Source of the DNA: Chloroflexota bacterium
Lineage (GTDB): Bacteria > Chloroflexota > Anaerolineae > Aggregatilineales > Phototrophicaceae
Direction: 5' to 3'
Assembly: GCA_026708115.1 (NCBI GenBank)
Contig: JAPOVL010000054.1
Span: forward strand, 1-41,664
Length of the DNA stretch: 41,664 nucleotides
This document shows positions 9,026 through 16,045 of this stretch, piece by piece. Both the position numbers and the translations under genes were made by a program. The notes beneath the pieces were generated by a model that was given only the letters and a program-made list of their open reading frames with translations, was not told the origin of the DNA and did not search any database. Each line of letters begins with the position of its first letter. Within the stretch, counting starts at the first letter, position 1.

Positions 9026-9625
9026 CTACTGGACGCTCACCGCGCGCGCCGACAAACGCGCCAGCAGCTTCTGTCCGTCGACGCCTTCTGTTTGCGCTGA
9101 AACCCGCAGGGCAAAACTGAAACGCGGATCGTCATAGGCCCGCTCCAGCGCAACATCGCCGCCGTATATGTCCGCAAGAATTGCGCTTAATTCATCTTGC
9201 GCCGCCGCGAAACGCGCCGGCTCGTTGCGGTAATTCTGTCGATCCAGGAAGCTGATCTTGGCATGGCTGAAATCGAAGTCGATATCGCCGGGCGCTTCGC
9301 TTTCCAGGCATAGCGCCGCGCCCAGCGCCAGTCGAAACGCCAAAATCAGGGCGCCGGCCATGTCTCCAGGGAGATTGCGCTTGCGGATATAGTGCAAGCC
9401 GATTTGGCCGTCGCTGAAGTCAAAGGCGTAGTCGCCTTCGTCCGCGATCAAGATCACGCCCGGCCCTTCGGGAACATGTTTGTAATCGATGACATCGATC
9501 AGCATACCGTCGACCGTGTGTTCCTGTATCCATCGTTGGAAAATCGGAACGATGTCAGCCGCTGCTAGCGCAGGTTCGCGTTTCAAATTGAATTTGACTC
9601 CAAGGCGATTGGGAACAATTGTCAT
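9026..9625 (-). CDS. unknown protein linked to sulfite reductase
   Basis: I do not recognise this 199-residue protein. It is soluble-looking, acidic and lacks cysteine clusters or membrane segments. It has an HYIRKRNLPGDMAGALILAFRLALGAALCLES segment (about 78-109) that may form amphipathic helices and an FDFSHAKISFLDRQNYRNEP stretch. ATG 9625 has a GGGAGAAAA ribosome binding site. It is the last gene downstream of the sulfite/nitrite reductase on the same strand, separated by 133 bases that hold a dispersed repeat copy, so cotranscription is possible but not assured. A role tied to the reductase is only suggested by position. Confidence 0.6.
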   Translation of the reverse strand: MTIVPNRLGVKFNLKREPALAAADIVPIFQRWIQEHTVDGMLIDVIDYKHVPEGPGVILIADEGDYAFDFSDGQIGLHYIRKRNLPGDMAGALILAFRLALGAALCLESEAPGDIDFDFSHAKISFLDRQNYRNEPARFAAAQDELSAILADIYGGDVALERAYDDPRFSFALRVSAQTEGVDGQKLLARLSARAVSVQ

Positions 9626-9659
9626 TTGCTTTTCTCCCGATGCTTTGCCTGCAACTCCG

Positions 9660-9753
9660 TCTATGTAAACTGCAGCGCTCAGGCGACAAGCAGTTCTATT
9701 GTCTTGCGTGAGTACCGAAGACCGCTATGGCGATTGCGCGCCGAGCGGCTCGA
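9660..9753 (+). repeat. dispersed ~90-bp intergenic repeat, diverged copy
   Basis: The left end GTAAACTGCAGCGCTCAGGCGAC and right end TTGCGCGCCGAGCGGCTCGAC match the other copies, with AGCAGTTCTATTGTCTTG in the middle corresponding to AGAAGGCTTTATTGTT. It sits between the sulfite reductase and the following gene. Confidence 0.6.
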
Positions 9754-9758
9754 CAGCC

Positions 9759-12005
9759 TTAGCTCACGATGACGCCGTTGATGCGCTGCTCGGCGCTGTG
9801 AATGTTCTCGATGAAAAGTTGCGTCTCGTCGATTAGTTGGTGCGCGTAGTCCTCGCCGACTTGCGCCGGCGGCTGGTCGTGCCGCTTGAATAGGTAGCGC
9901 GCGAATTTGCCCTTGGCGAAGCGATCATAGACCAACTCCGTGTCATAGAATCGGCTGCGGAACTCGTTGACGATATTGCCATAGTCATCGCCCACATCGA
10001 GATACTTGGTGCGCACCAAGGCGCGCGCAGCCAGCACCATTGCTTTGTAGGCCTGCTGGTCCACCATTGGATAGTTGCCGTCGTCCAAGGCGAGCAGCGC
10101 CTCGAAATGCGCGGATTCGGCACGGGCGATTTCCAGGGAGAAGAGCGAAACCACCTCGCCCGCGCACTCGCCAACGCCGATATCGTCGATGGTGTAGACG
10201 CGTGAATCCCCCCAATCGCTGAAGTACTCGGGCTTTTCCTCAAAGCTGGGCAACTTCATATAGGGCTGCAACATGGCCTTGATTTCCTTGCGCCCCAGGT
10301 TCTTCACCCAGGTCTGGAAATTTTCGTCTTCCGTGCGCTCGGCCACATAGCGATTGGTCAAGGCTTCCAGAACTTCCGGGATATGCTTTGCTGGCACGGC
10401 GCCAACCGCCAGACCGTAGCTGCCGGCGTTCTCCTGCCATTGGCCGCCGAGAACCACCTGAAAATGCGGCATCTTGTGGTTGCCAGAGCGCCTGCTGTTG
10501 CCGAAGAAGCCGATATCGGCGACATGGTGCTGCCCACAGGAATTGAAGCAGCCACTGACCTTGATCTTGAGTTCGCGGACGGCGTCCGGCAGCAGATTGA
10601 TCCTCTCGATCAGCCGTGTGCGCAATTCGGCGGTCAAGCCGCGAGACGAGGCGATGCCGAGCTTGCAGGTATCCGTGCCCGGGCAAGCCGTGATATCGAC
10701 GATGGTGCCGGCCCCGGCATCGCCCAAGCCGATCTCGCGGACTTCGCGATAAATGGCGGGAAGATCAGCATCGGCCACCCAGCGCAGCACGATGTTCTGT
10801 TCCACCGAGAGCCTTATATTGTCCCCGACATATCGCCGAGCGATCTCTGCCAGTTGGAACCCTTGCATGGCGGTGAAATCGCCCAGCGGCGTATTCAACG
10901 TGATCGTGCTATAGCCGCTCTGCGCTTGATGATAGACGTTGGTTCGATACCAATCGGAGAACCCGTCGGGCAAGGGGGTTCCGTTTAGCGCCATGCCGGC
11001 TTTGGCGGGCTTGTACGTGAAGTCGCCTAACCTGTCGAGGTAGGCGGTGTGGCGCTCGTCATGCGGCACGGTTTTGAGCTCTTCCTCTACCTCGCGCCGG
11101 AATTCGTCGATGCCCAGCTTGCTCACCAGGAATTTGATCCGGGCGCGATTGCGGTTTTTCTTTTCGCCCAGCCGCGCGAATACCCGCGATACCGCCTGCG
11201 CGATCGGCAGCAGTTGTTCTTCTGTGGCAAATTCCGCCAGCACTTTCGCCTGTTGGGGGACCGTGCCCAGGCCGCCGCCGACGAAGACGGTGAATCCGCG
11301 CTTGATCTCGCCGTCAATCTCGCGCGTCTGCGCCAAAAGACCCAGATCGTGCATCTTGACCAATCCGCATGCGTGCCCGGCGCAGCCGGAAAAAGCCACC
11401 TTGAATTTGCGCCCAAAATCTTGCACATCGTCATGATCCAGCAAAAAGCGCATCATGGCATCGGCATAGGGGCTAACGTCGAAAACCTCGTCGTGGCAAA
11501 CGCCCGCCAAGGTACAAGCCGTGATATTGCGCACCGAGTTCCCGCAAGCTTCTTGCGTGGTGATGTCGACCGCGGCGAGACGCCGCATGAGATCAGGCGT
11601 GTCGTCGATATGAACGTAGTGCAGTTGAATGTCCTGCCTCGTGGTGATATGCAAGATGCCATCGGCGTATTCATCGGCGAGCTCCGACAATACTTCCAGT
11701 TGTTCTGCCGTCAGCCCGCCATAGGGGATCTTGATGCGTTGCATGCCCGGCGCGTCCCAGAGCGTATCCGGCCCCTTGACCAATTCGCCTGAGGGATAGC
11801 TCAATTCCCGCGTGCGGACGCCGTCATGGCGCTGTCCGTTGTCGTAGCGTTGCCCATAGGCTCCCTTGCGCAGTCTCTGCTCCGCGAAGACTTTTTCATC
11901 CAGCTTGCCTTGCTTGCGCAATTCGATCTGCGCTTCAAAAGTATCGATCAGATTGCCCATTTCGGCTGGAATCTGATCCGCAAGTTCCTCTTTCCACGTA
12001 CTCAT
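9759..12005 (-). CDS. siroheme sulfite/nitrite reductase with C-terminal extension
   Basis: This 748-residue siroheme and [4Fe-4S] enzyme catalyses six-electron reduction of sulfite to sulfide (or nitrite to ammonia), probably ferredoxin-dependent. The cluster/siroheme cysteines are clear: CPGTDTC at 441-447 and CFNSC at 486-490. An upper half (residues about 80-330) repeats the same fold, including TTRQDIQLHY and CGNSVRN. Context with APS reductase and siroheme synthesis genes argues for sulfite. From about residue 610 there is an extra helical domain of about 135 residues absent from the compact ~550-600-residue family members; it may be HEPN-like but I cannot assign it. ATG 12005 is preferred over the upstream frame because GGAAGGA precedes it and MSTWKEEL is the expected start. 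Confidence 0.92.
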   Translation of the reverse strand: MSTWKEELADQIPAEMGNLIDTFEAQIELRKQGKLDEKVFAEQRLRKGAYGQRYDNGQRHDGVRTRELSYPSGELVKGPDTLWDAPGMQRIKIPYGGLTAEQLEVLSELADEYADGILHITTRQDIQLHYVHIDDTPDLMRRLAAVDITTQEACGNSVRNITACTLAGVCHDEVFDVSPYADAMMRFLLDHDDVQDFGRKFKVAFSGCAGHACGLVKMHDLGLLAQTREIDGEIKRGFTVFVGGGLGTVPQQAKVLAEFATEEQLLPIAQAVSRVFARLGEKKNRNRARIKFLVSKLGIDEFRREVEEELKTVPHDERHTAYLDRLGDFTYKPAKAGMALNGTPLPDGFSDWYRTNVYHQAQSGYSTITLNTPLGDFTAMQGFQLAEIARRYVGDNIRLSVEQNIVLRWVADADLPAIYREVREIGLGDAGAGTIVDITACPGTDTCKLGIASSRGLTAELRTRLIERINLLPDAVRELKIKVSGCFNSCGQHHVADIGFFGNSRRSGNHKMPHFQVVLGGQWQENAGSYGLAVGAVPAKHIPEVLEALTNRYVAERTEDENFQTWVKNLGRKEIKAMLQPYMKLPSFEEKPEYFSDWGDSRVYTIDDIGVGECAGEVVSLFSLEIARAESAHFEALLALDDGNYPMVDQQAYKAMVLAARALVRTKYLDVGDDYGNIVNEFRSRFYDTELVYDRFAKGKFARYLFKRHDQPPAQVGEDYAHQLIDETQLFIENIHSAEQRINGVIVS

Positions 12006-12058
12006 GATTTGTCCTTCCGTTACTAACACTGCTGGTTGAGAGTTGAGCTTTCAGTTGT

Positions 12059-12859
12059 CTAAACGATTTCGTTGGCAGTTTGGCTTGACACGACGAGGTC
12101 AGCCGGCAAGAGATCAAACCATTGCAGGCCGCGCTCGCGCAAGCGAACAACTTCGCCGATCACGGTGATGGCAGGCGCTTGAATATGCTCCTCACGAGCG
12201 ACAGCTGCGATAGATCCCAATGTGCCGACCAAGCTGCGCTGGCGCGCTATCGTGCCCCATTCGATGATCGCAGCTGGCGTCCTGTCATCGAGACCCTGCG
12301 CAATCAGGGCTTGTGTAATGCGCGTCAAGTGCTGTACGCCCATCAATATGACGATAGTCCCGCCTATATTTGCCAGCGCTTCATAATTGATGCTACTCTC
12401 AGGCTTCTGCGGATCCTCGTGGCCGGTGATAACCGTGAAGGAACTGCTGAGATGACGATGCGTCAGCGGGATGCCGGCATAGGCAGGCACCGCATAAGCG
12501 CTGGAAATGCCGGGCACGATCTCAAAAGGAATGCCGTATTGGCGACAAGCCAGGGCTTCTTCGCCCCCGCGCCCGAAAATCAGCGGGTCGCCGCCCTTCA
12601 AGCGAACAACCGTCTTGCCCGTCAAAGCGCGATCAACAATGGTTTGGTTGATCGACTCCTGCGACAATCGGTGCTTCGTCGGCTCTTTGCCCGCGTTGAT
12701 CAGTTCGGCGCCGGGGCGCGCTTCCCACAGCAGTTCCGGCGCTATCAGACGGTCGTAAATGACGACATCCGCTTCTCCCAGCAGACGCAATGCCTTGCGC
12801 GTAATCAAATCCGGATCGCCGGGTCCTGCCCCGACCAGATAAACCTTGCCTGGTTTCAT
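12059..12859 (-). CDS. cobA: uroporphyrinogen-III C-methyltransferase
   Basis: The 266-residue enzyme uses SAM to methylate uroporphyrinogen III twice, giving precorrin-2, the first committed step to siroheme. Signatures are VYLVGAGPGDPDLIT near the N-terminus, VVRLKGGDPLIFGRGGEEA at about 85-103, and PGISSAYAVPAYAGIPLTHR. Its length corresponds to the monofunctional enzyme (not the fused CysG). The ATG overlaps the stop of the preceding CbiX-like gene by 4 bases (ATGA), and the reductase that needs the cofactor starts 53 bases after its stop, so the operon couples cofactor supply to the apoenzyme. Confidence 0.95.
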   Translation of the reverse strand: MKPGKVYLVGAGPGDPDLITRKALRLLGEADVVIYDRLIAPELLWEARPGAELINAGKEPTKHRLSQESINQTIVDRALTGKTVVRLKGGDPLIFGRGGEEALACRQYGIPFEIVPGISSAYAVPAYAGIPLTHRHLSSSFTVITGHEDPQKPESSINYEALANIGGTIVILMGVQHLTRITQALIAQGLDDRTPAAIIEWGTIARQRSLVGTLGSIAAVAREEHIQAPAITVIGEVVRLRERGLQWFDLLPADLVVSSQTANEIV

Positions 12860-14184
12860 AGCGCCGATTCTCCTACTTTTGCGGCGCTTGACAACCAGTA
12901 GTTGCAGGCGGCCTTGCAGGGCAGATCTGACCCCGGCTCATCCCTCCACCAGGTCGGTTGGCGGACGCAAGCGCCGCATACCTTGGCCACCGTCCTTTCA
13001 ATGAGCTCGGCAGCCAGATTGTGGATCCCCTTGAACATGCCAACCTGCCGCTCGCTGGTGACCTGGAGAGGCTCGGCCAGGAAGTTTCCCCGACGCCGTG
13101 CCGACCAATCGGCGACCAATCCCGGATAGACGGTTTCCAGCACGGCATGCGCTTGCGCTGGATGCTCGAGGTCAATGTGCCAACCTGCCGGCATGTCCGT
13201 GGATGTGGGCACGGGGCGGAATGGATCTTGGCGCAAGTGGCCGCGGAGTTGCGCCATCGACGATAGGGACGCGCTGCCTTCATCGTTATTGCGATGCCAA
13301 ACCCGTTTTTCCGTCACAATCACTTGGCCGAATTGAAGCGGCCTGCCCTTCTTCAACGCCCTTAACAGCGTGTCGCGTCCGACTTTGGGGAAGCCACGCC
13401 AAGAGTCGCTGTCCGAGTTGCTAGAAAGAGGAAGCCCGGCGTCCAAAGCCAATTCGTGGATCGCCGAACAGATCGATTCATCCCCGCTCAAGGATTGCGT
13501 GTAAAAGACTCTGCGTCCCGCGACCCTTTGCGGCATAGCGCGGTCGGACAAACCAAGCGCGCGCGGCACATCAATGCTGACGTGGGATCCGGGCGCCAGA
13601 AAATAGGGCAGCGCAATGATATTGCCAGCGGAAGTTGTCTGATAAATGCTCGGGATCTCAGGCTCGTCGTCAAGATAAACATCGACTACCTCGCCCACCC
13701 AATTCATATCGCGCAGGACTTTCGCCTGGTAGCGGGTTGTATCGCGACTGTTTGGATTGCGACGCGTGCCGTGTCCGATGATTGCAACGGCGGTGTCCGC
13801 TCGATCCAGATCGTGTTCATCAATGTATTTGCGCACGATGTTCCGCACAACGCTCGTCATCGCCGGATGTTCGCCCAGCGGCCGAGTAAGCGTGATCGTC
13901 CGGCCGTCTCGCCTGGTCACAGGCCCATGCAAGGCCATTTCCGACGGTATCACGGCGCTCGTGAAATACCCCTGCGCCGTGAATACGGGCACAACGAAAA
14001 TTTGCCTCGCCTGCACCGTATCCAGTACTTGATGGGTGGCCGGCGGCTCCTTCCAGAAACAGGCCGTAACTTCGCCAGCCGCCCCCAGAGCGCGCAGGCG
14101 ATCGACATAGTTCCAGACCACGCCGGCGGTGTTCGGGCTGATGTGTGAGCCGTGTCCGGCCAGTATCAGCGCGGAGTCCGTCAT
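12856..14184 (-). CDS. CbiX-type chelatase fused to DR2241-like 4Fe-4S domain
   Basis: This 442-residue protein is inferred to insert Fe2+ into sirohydrochlorin to make siroheme. Two CbiX-like halves are visible, each starting with a catalytic-type histidine motif: LILAGHGSH at residues 6-14 and VAIIGHGTRR at about 133-142. The third region (about 255-442) matches the DR2241 type of CbiX fusion, with four cysteines near the C-terminus arranged C-x2-C then C-x3-C (CGAC, then CKAAC), expected to bind a [4Fe-4S] cluster. It overlaps both neighbours by 4 bases, implying coupled translation. Cobalt chelation for B12 is an alternative, but the operon contents favour siroheme. Confidence 0.85.
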   Translation of the reverse strand: MTDSALILAGHGSHISPNTAGVVWNYVDRLRALGAAGEVTACFWKEPPATHQVLDTVQARQIFVVPVFTAQGYFTSAVIPSEMALHGPVTRRDGRTITLTRPLGEHPAMTSVVRNIVRKYIDEHDLDRADTAVAIIGHGTRRNPNSRDTTRYQAKVLRDMNWVGEVVDVYLDDEPEIPSIYQTTSAGNIIALPYFLAPGSHVSIDVPRALGLSDRAMPQRVAGRRVFYTQSLSGDESICSAIHELALDAGLPLSSNSDSDSWRGFPKVGRDTLLRALKKGRPLQFGQVIVTEKRVWHRNNDEGSASLSSMAQLRGHLRQDPFRPVPTSTDMPAGWHIDLEHPAQAHAVLETVYPGLVADWSARRRGNFLAEPLQVTSERQVGMFKGIHNLAAELIERTVAKVCGACVRQPTWWRDEPGSDLPCKAACNYWLSSAAKVGESAL

Positions 14185-14843
14185 AAAGCCAATTCCCGAC
14201 TTACAATTTCATCGAAGATCTGCCTGGCGCTTTCGGGCTGGCCATCACCCAATAGCGGGAGTACATCCGAATCCAGAATGCGCCGATAAAGCGCTCGCCT
14301 GGCCATTTGACCATCGAGCTGTCCCTTGAGCGACTCCCGCAACTCGCCCAGCCACTCGCTCAGAACCGCGTACTCATCGCCAATACTGAGTTCCAGCTGT
14401 TTCTTGAGCCCCCGCAGCATGGCGGGTGAGGCGCCATTGGTGCTTAGCGCGATTATCAGCGGCTGCCGGTCGATAACTGCCATGTTGCTGAAGTCGCTGT
14501 CATCGCTGCTGCCGTTGGCGACATTTGTTAAGGCTCGGATGCGATGCGCGTCTTGAGCCACGATTTGGTTAACAGCATCATCGTCTGTTGTGGCGATTAC
14601 CAGAAAAGGCATATGTTCGTTTAGCATGTCGCGCCGGTATTCCGAATGGATTAGCTCAATCTGGCCCTCGTTGGCCAGCCCCAGTAGCTCTGTTGATACC
14701 GCCGGGCTGATGACCAGGACGCGCGCGCCCGAATGGAGCAAGTGCCTGACTTTGCGCGTCGCCACGCGGCCACCGCCGATGACAGCGACTTGCTTGTCTT
14801 GCAGGTGAAGCAAGATCGGATATCCGACAGACGGCTCAGGCAT
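14181..14843 (-). CDS. precorrin-2 dehydrogenase (Met8p/CysG-N type)
   Basis: This 220-residue NAD-dependent dehydrogenase converts precorrin-2 to sirohydrochlorin and is related to the N-terminal part of CysG and yeast Met8p. A Rossmann motif VAVIGGGRVATRKVRHLL lies at about residues 19-36. The conserved NG[SA]SPAM-type segment appears as STNGASPAMLRGLKKQLE, and the C-terminal helical dimerisation region follows. The frame is open to 14924, but ATG 14843 starts the family-like MPEPSVGYPILL and overlaps the cysH stop by 8 bases. Some homologues also chelate iron, so function may overlap with the next gene. Confidence 0.9.
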   Translation of the reverse strand: MPEPSVGYPILLHLQDKQVAVIGGGRVATRKVRHLLHSGARVLVISPAVSTELLGLANEGQIELIHSEYRRDMLNEHMPFLVIATTDDDAVNQIVAQDAHRIRALTNVANGSSDDSDFSNMAVIDRQPLIIALSTNGASPAMLRGLKKQLELSIGDEYAVLSEWLGELRESLKGQLDGQMARRALYRRILDSDVLPLLGDGQPESARQIFDEIVSRELAL

Positions 14844-15573
14844 GAGCGCCAACCCGGGCCGGTTTGGCGATCTGCTCGATATGGATGCCGCATTCTGTCT
14901 TATCTCGTTGCGACCAACGGCCACTTCGAGAATCGGCGTCTTGATCTACCGCTTTGGTGCAGGTCCAGCAGCCGATGCTGGGATAGCCGATATCGTGCAA
15001 GGGATTGTAGGGCAAGTCATGGTCGCGCAGGTAGGTCCAGATCTTGTCTTCACTCCAATTCGCAAAGGGCGCGATCTTGATCAGGCCCGTTCGCGAATCC
15101 CGGCTGATGATGGGCGTATTGGCGCGATTCGATGACTGATCGCGGCGCAATCCGGTCACCCAGGCCGCATAACCCGACAGCGCCTCTCGCAACGGAATCG
15201 TCTTGCGAACATGGCAGCAACGGTCGGGATTGCGCTCCCACAAGCGGTCGCCGTAATCGCGCGCTTGCTGCCGCGGCGTCTGCCGCGGTTTGATGCGCCG
15301 TAGATTCAATCCGAAGCGCTCTTCCAGCGTATTCATCAGGGCCACGGTCTCCGGAAAAAGAAAGCCAGTATCGAGTGTCAGCACCTGCGTCGCCGGAGCA
15401 ATCTCCTGCATCATGTGCAGCGTAACGATCCCCGTGGCTTGAAAGCTAGTCACGATGGCGAGCGACTCGCCAAAGGTGCTGCTGGCCCAAGACAAGATTT
15501 CGCCTGGCTCCGCGCTCTCAAATTGTTCTGCCAACTGGCTAATCTGTGCGACGCCCGTGTTTAATCCCAGCAC
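14836..15573 (-). CDS. cysH: assimilatory APS reductase (CysH family)
   Basis: This 245-residue thioredoxin-dependent reductase converts adenylyl sulfate to sulfite. The paired cysteines CC at 119-120 and CWTC at 202-205 are the [4Fe-4S] ligands that distinguish APS reductases from cluster-free PAPS reductases, and the catalytic cysteine is in ECGIH (C228). The nucleotide-binding segment is VTSFQATGIV near 41-50, with LDTGFLFPET following. Translation starts at a GTG (15573) with AGGAG 6 bases upstream, 36 bases past a terminator. It is the first gene of the sulfate reduction/siroheme operon; ATP sulfurylase is not in the window and must be supplied elsewhere. Confidence 0.93.
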   Translation of the reverse strand: MLGLNTGVAQISQLAEQFESAEPGEILSWASSTFGESLAIVTSFQATGIVTLHMMQEIAPATQVLTLDTGFLFPETVALMNTLEERFGLNLRRIKPRQTPRQQARDYGDRLWERNPDRCCHVRKTIPLREALSGYAAWVTGLRRDQSSNRANTPIISRDSRTGLIKIAPFANWSEDKIWTYLRDHDLPYNPLHDIGYPSIGCWTCTKAVDQDADSRSGRWSQRDKTECGIHIEQIAKPARVGAHA

Positions 15574-15604
15574 GTTGAACTCCTATTCCGCTTTATTCAT
15601 CACT

Positions 15605-15637
15605 AAACAAAAAAACGCTTCGGATTATCCGAAGCGT
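15605..15637 (-). terminator. Rho-independent attenuator 2, in front of cysH
   Basis: On the minus strand a 10-bp perfect stem, ACGCTTCGGA pairing with TCCGAAGCGT with a 3-base loop, is followed by TTTTTTTGTTT. It lies directly between the second polycysteine ORF and the cysH ribosome binding site. No complete protein gene ends just before it, so it looks like a conditional leader terminator rather than an end-of-gene terminator. Confidence 0.9.
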
Positions 15638-15694
15638 CCCAAGATTCCTGAACGACTCTGCTAGCGAGAATCAAGTGCCAGCATCGGATAACCC
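15622..15694 (-). promoter_or_regulatory. antiterminator 2 pairing region
   Basis: Minus-strand bases 15694-15681 (GGGTTATCCGATGC), inside the second leader ORF, can pair with 15635-15622 (GCTTCGGATAATCC), the 5' arm of attenuator 2. The pairing has 12 Watson-Crick pairs, one G-U and one mismatch. The two helices are mutually exclusive. A small AGCC/GGCT hairpin (15707-15695) lies between the Cys codons and this region. Confidence 0.8.
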
Positions 15695-15759
15695 AGCCTC
15701 CCCGGCTCGGTACAGCAACAACAACAAACGTGGCGGCTGCGCTTCCTGCTTTTTGACAT
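15661..15759 (-). CDS. polycysteine leader peptide 2
   Basis: This short ORF encodes 32 residues and contains five consecutive Cys codons (TGT TGT TGT TGC TGT, residues 12-16), preceded by a basic segment SKSRKRSRHV and followed by TEPGRLGYP and a TAG stop. An AGGGGA ribosome binding site lies 11 bases before ATG 15759; an in-frame TTG two codons earlier would be at 5-base spacing and may be the true start. It sits between attenuator 1 and attenuator 2, and its 3' half holds the antiterminator strand. I infer that ribosome progress through the Cys codons senses charged tRNA-Cys, in the manner of classical amino-acid biosynthetic leader peptides. It was found by translating the minus-strand leader, not by family similarity. 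Confidence 0.85.
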   Translation of the reverse strand: MSKSRKRSRHVCCCCCTEPGRLGYPMLALDSR

Positions 15760-15785
15760 CTGCAAATATGTCCCCTGCTTCTTGC

Positions 15786-15815
15786 AATAAAAAAGCCCCG
15801 TGTCGTAACGGGGCT
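15786..15815 (-). terminator. Rho-independent attenuator 1
   Basis: On the minus strand an 8-bp stem, AGCCCCGT pairing with ACGGGGCT with a 6-base loop, is followed by TTTTTATTG. It is located after the first polycysteine ORF and before the second, about 240 bases upstream of cysH. Confidence 0.88.
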
Positions 15816-15871
15816 GCTTGTTTCGGATTGCTCCAGGCCTTCAGTAACCTAGCAACGTCCCACCGTACGAC
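15802..15871 (-). promoter_or_regulatory. antiterminator 1 pairing region
   Basis: Minus-strand bases 15871-15851 at the end of leader ORF 1 can pair with 15818-15802, which contain the 5' arm of attenuator 1. GTCGTA pairs with TACGAC, then CGG with CCG, GG with CC, and TTGCT with AGCAG, interrupted by small bulges. The region includes part of the stop codon, so a ribosome finishing the ORF would mask it. Confidence 0.75.
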
Positions 15872-15923
15872 TATCAGTAGATAGTATCTGACAACAACAG
15901 GTGCAACAGCAATTACGGAACAT
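15849..15923 (-). CDS. polycysteine leader peptide 1
   Basis: This short ORF encodes 24 residues with 7 Cys. Residues 5-11 read CCCTCCC, and the last codon before TAG is also Cys. The ATG at 15923 has GGAAG 5 bases upstream, an ideal ribosome binding site. Directly after the Cys codons a 6-bp hairpin ACTATC/GATAGT (15885-15870) can form, followed by the antiterminator strand and then attenuator 1. The layout (start site, clustered regulatory codons, protector hairpin, antiterminator strand, stop, terminator) is that of a ribosome-stalling attenuator responding to cysteinyl-tRNA. No coding function of the peptide itself is expected. Confidence 0.88.
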   Translation of the reverse strand: MFRNCCCTCCCQILSTDSRTVGRC

Positions 15924-15958
15924 CGGGACTTCCAAGGTGCTTTGACCGACTTCAAGCG

Positions 15959-15987
15959 AGCTTAGCGCATGTTTGCGCCTTTGTCAA
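15959..15987 (-). promoter_or_regulatory. candidate promoter of the cys/siroheme operon
   Basis: On the minus strand a perfect TTGACA -35 box (15987-15982) is followed after 17 bases by TAAGCT (15964-15959), a weak -10 box. Initiation about 7 bases downstream would give a leader of roughly 380 nucleotides that contains both polycysteine ORFs and both attenuators. Confidence 0.6.
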
Positions 15988-16045
15988 CTCATTGATTGAA
16001 ACTCGTTTCTCAGCGCCTGGTTTTCATATGATTTCGCAAGGTCGA

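Noticed and set aside
15841..15880. T-box-like string (GGTGGGACG) in the cys leader
   Set aside because: It resembles the T-box core only in part. The expected ACCGCG flank and a specifier stem are missing, and the same bases are better explained as the antiterminator strand inside leader ORF 1.
15671..15955. 94-codon minus-strand frame across the cys leader
   Set aside because: It crosses attenuator 1, has no family resemblance and lies in a different frame from both leader ORFs.
15600..15980. SAM or cobalamin riboswitch before the sulfate/siroheme genes
   Set aside because: No SAM-I core and no B12-box sequence was found; the poly-Cys ORFs and paired hairpins explain the leader.
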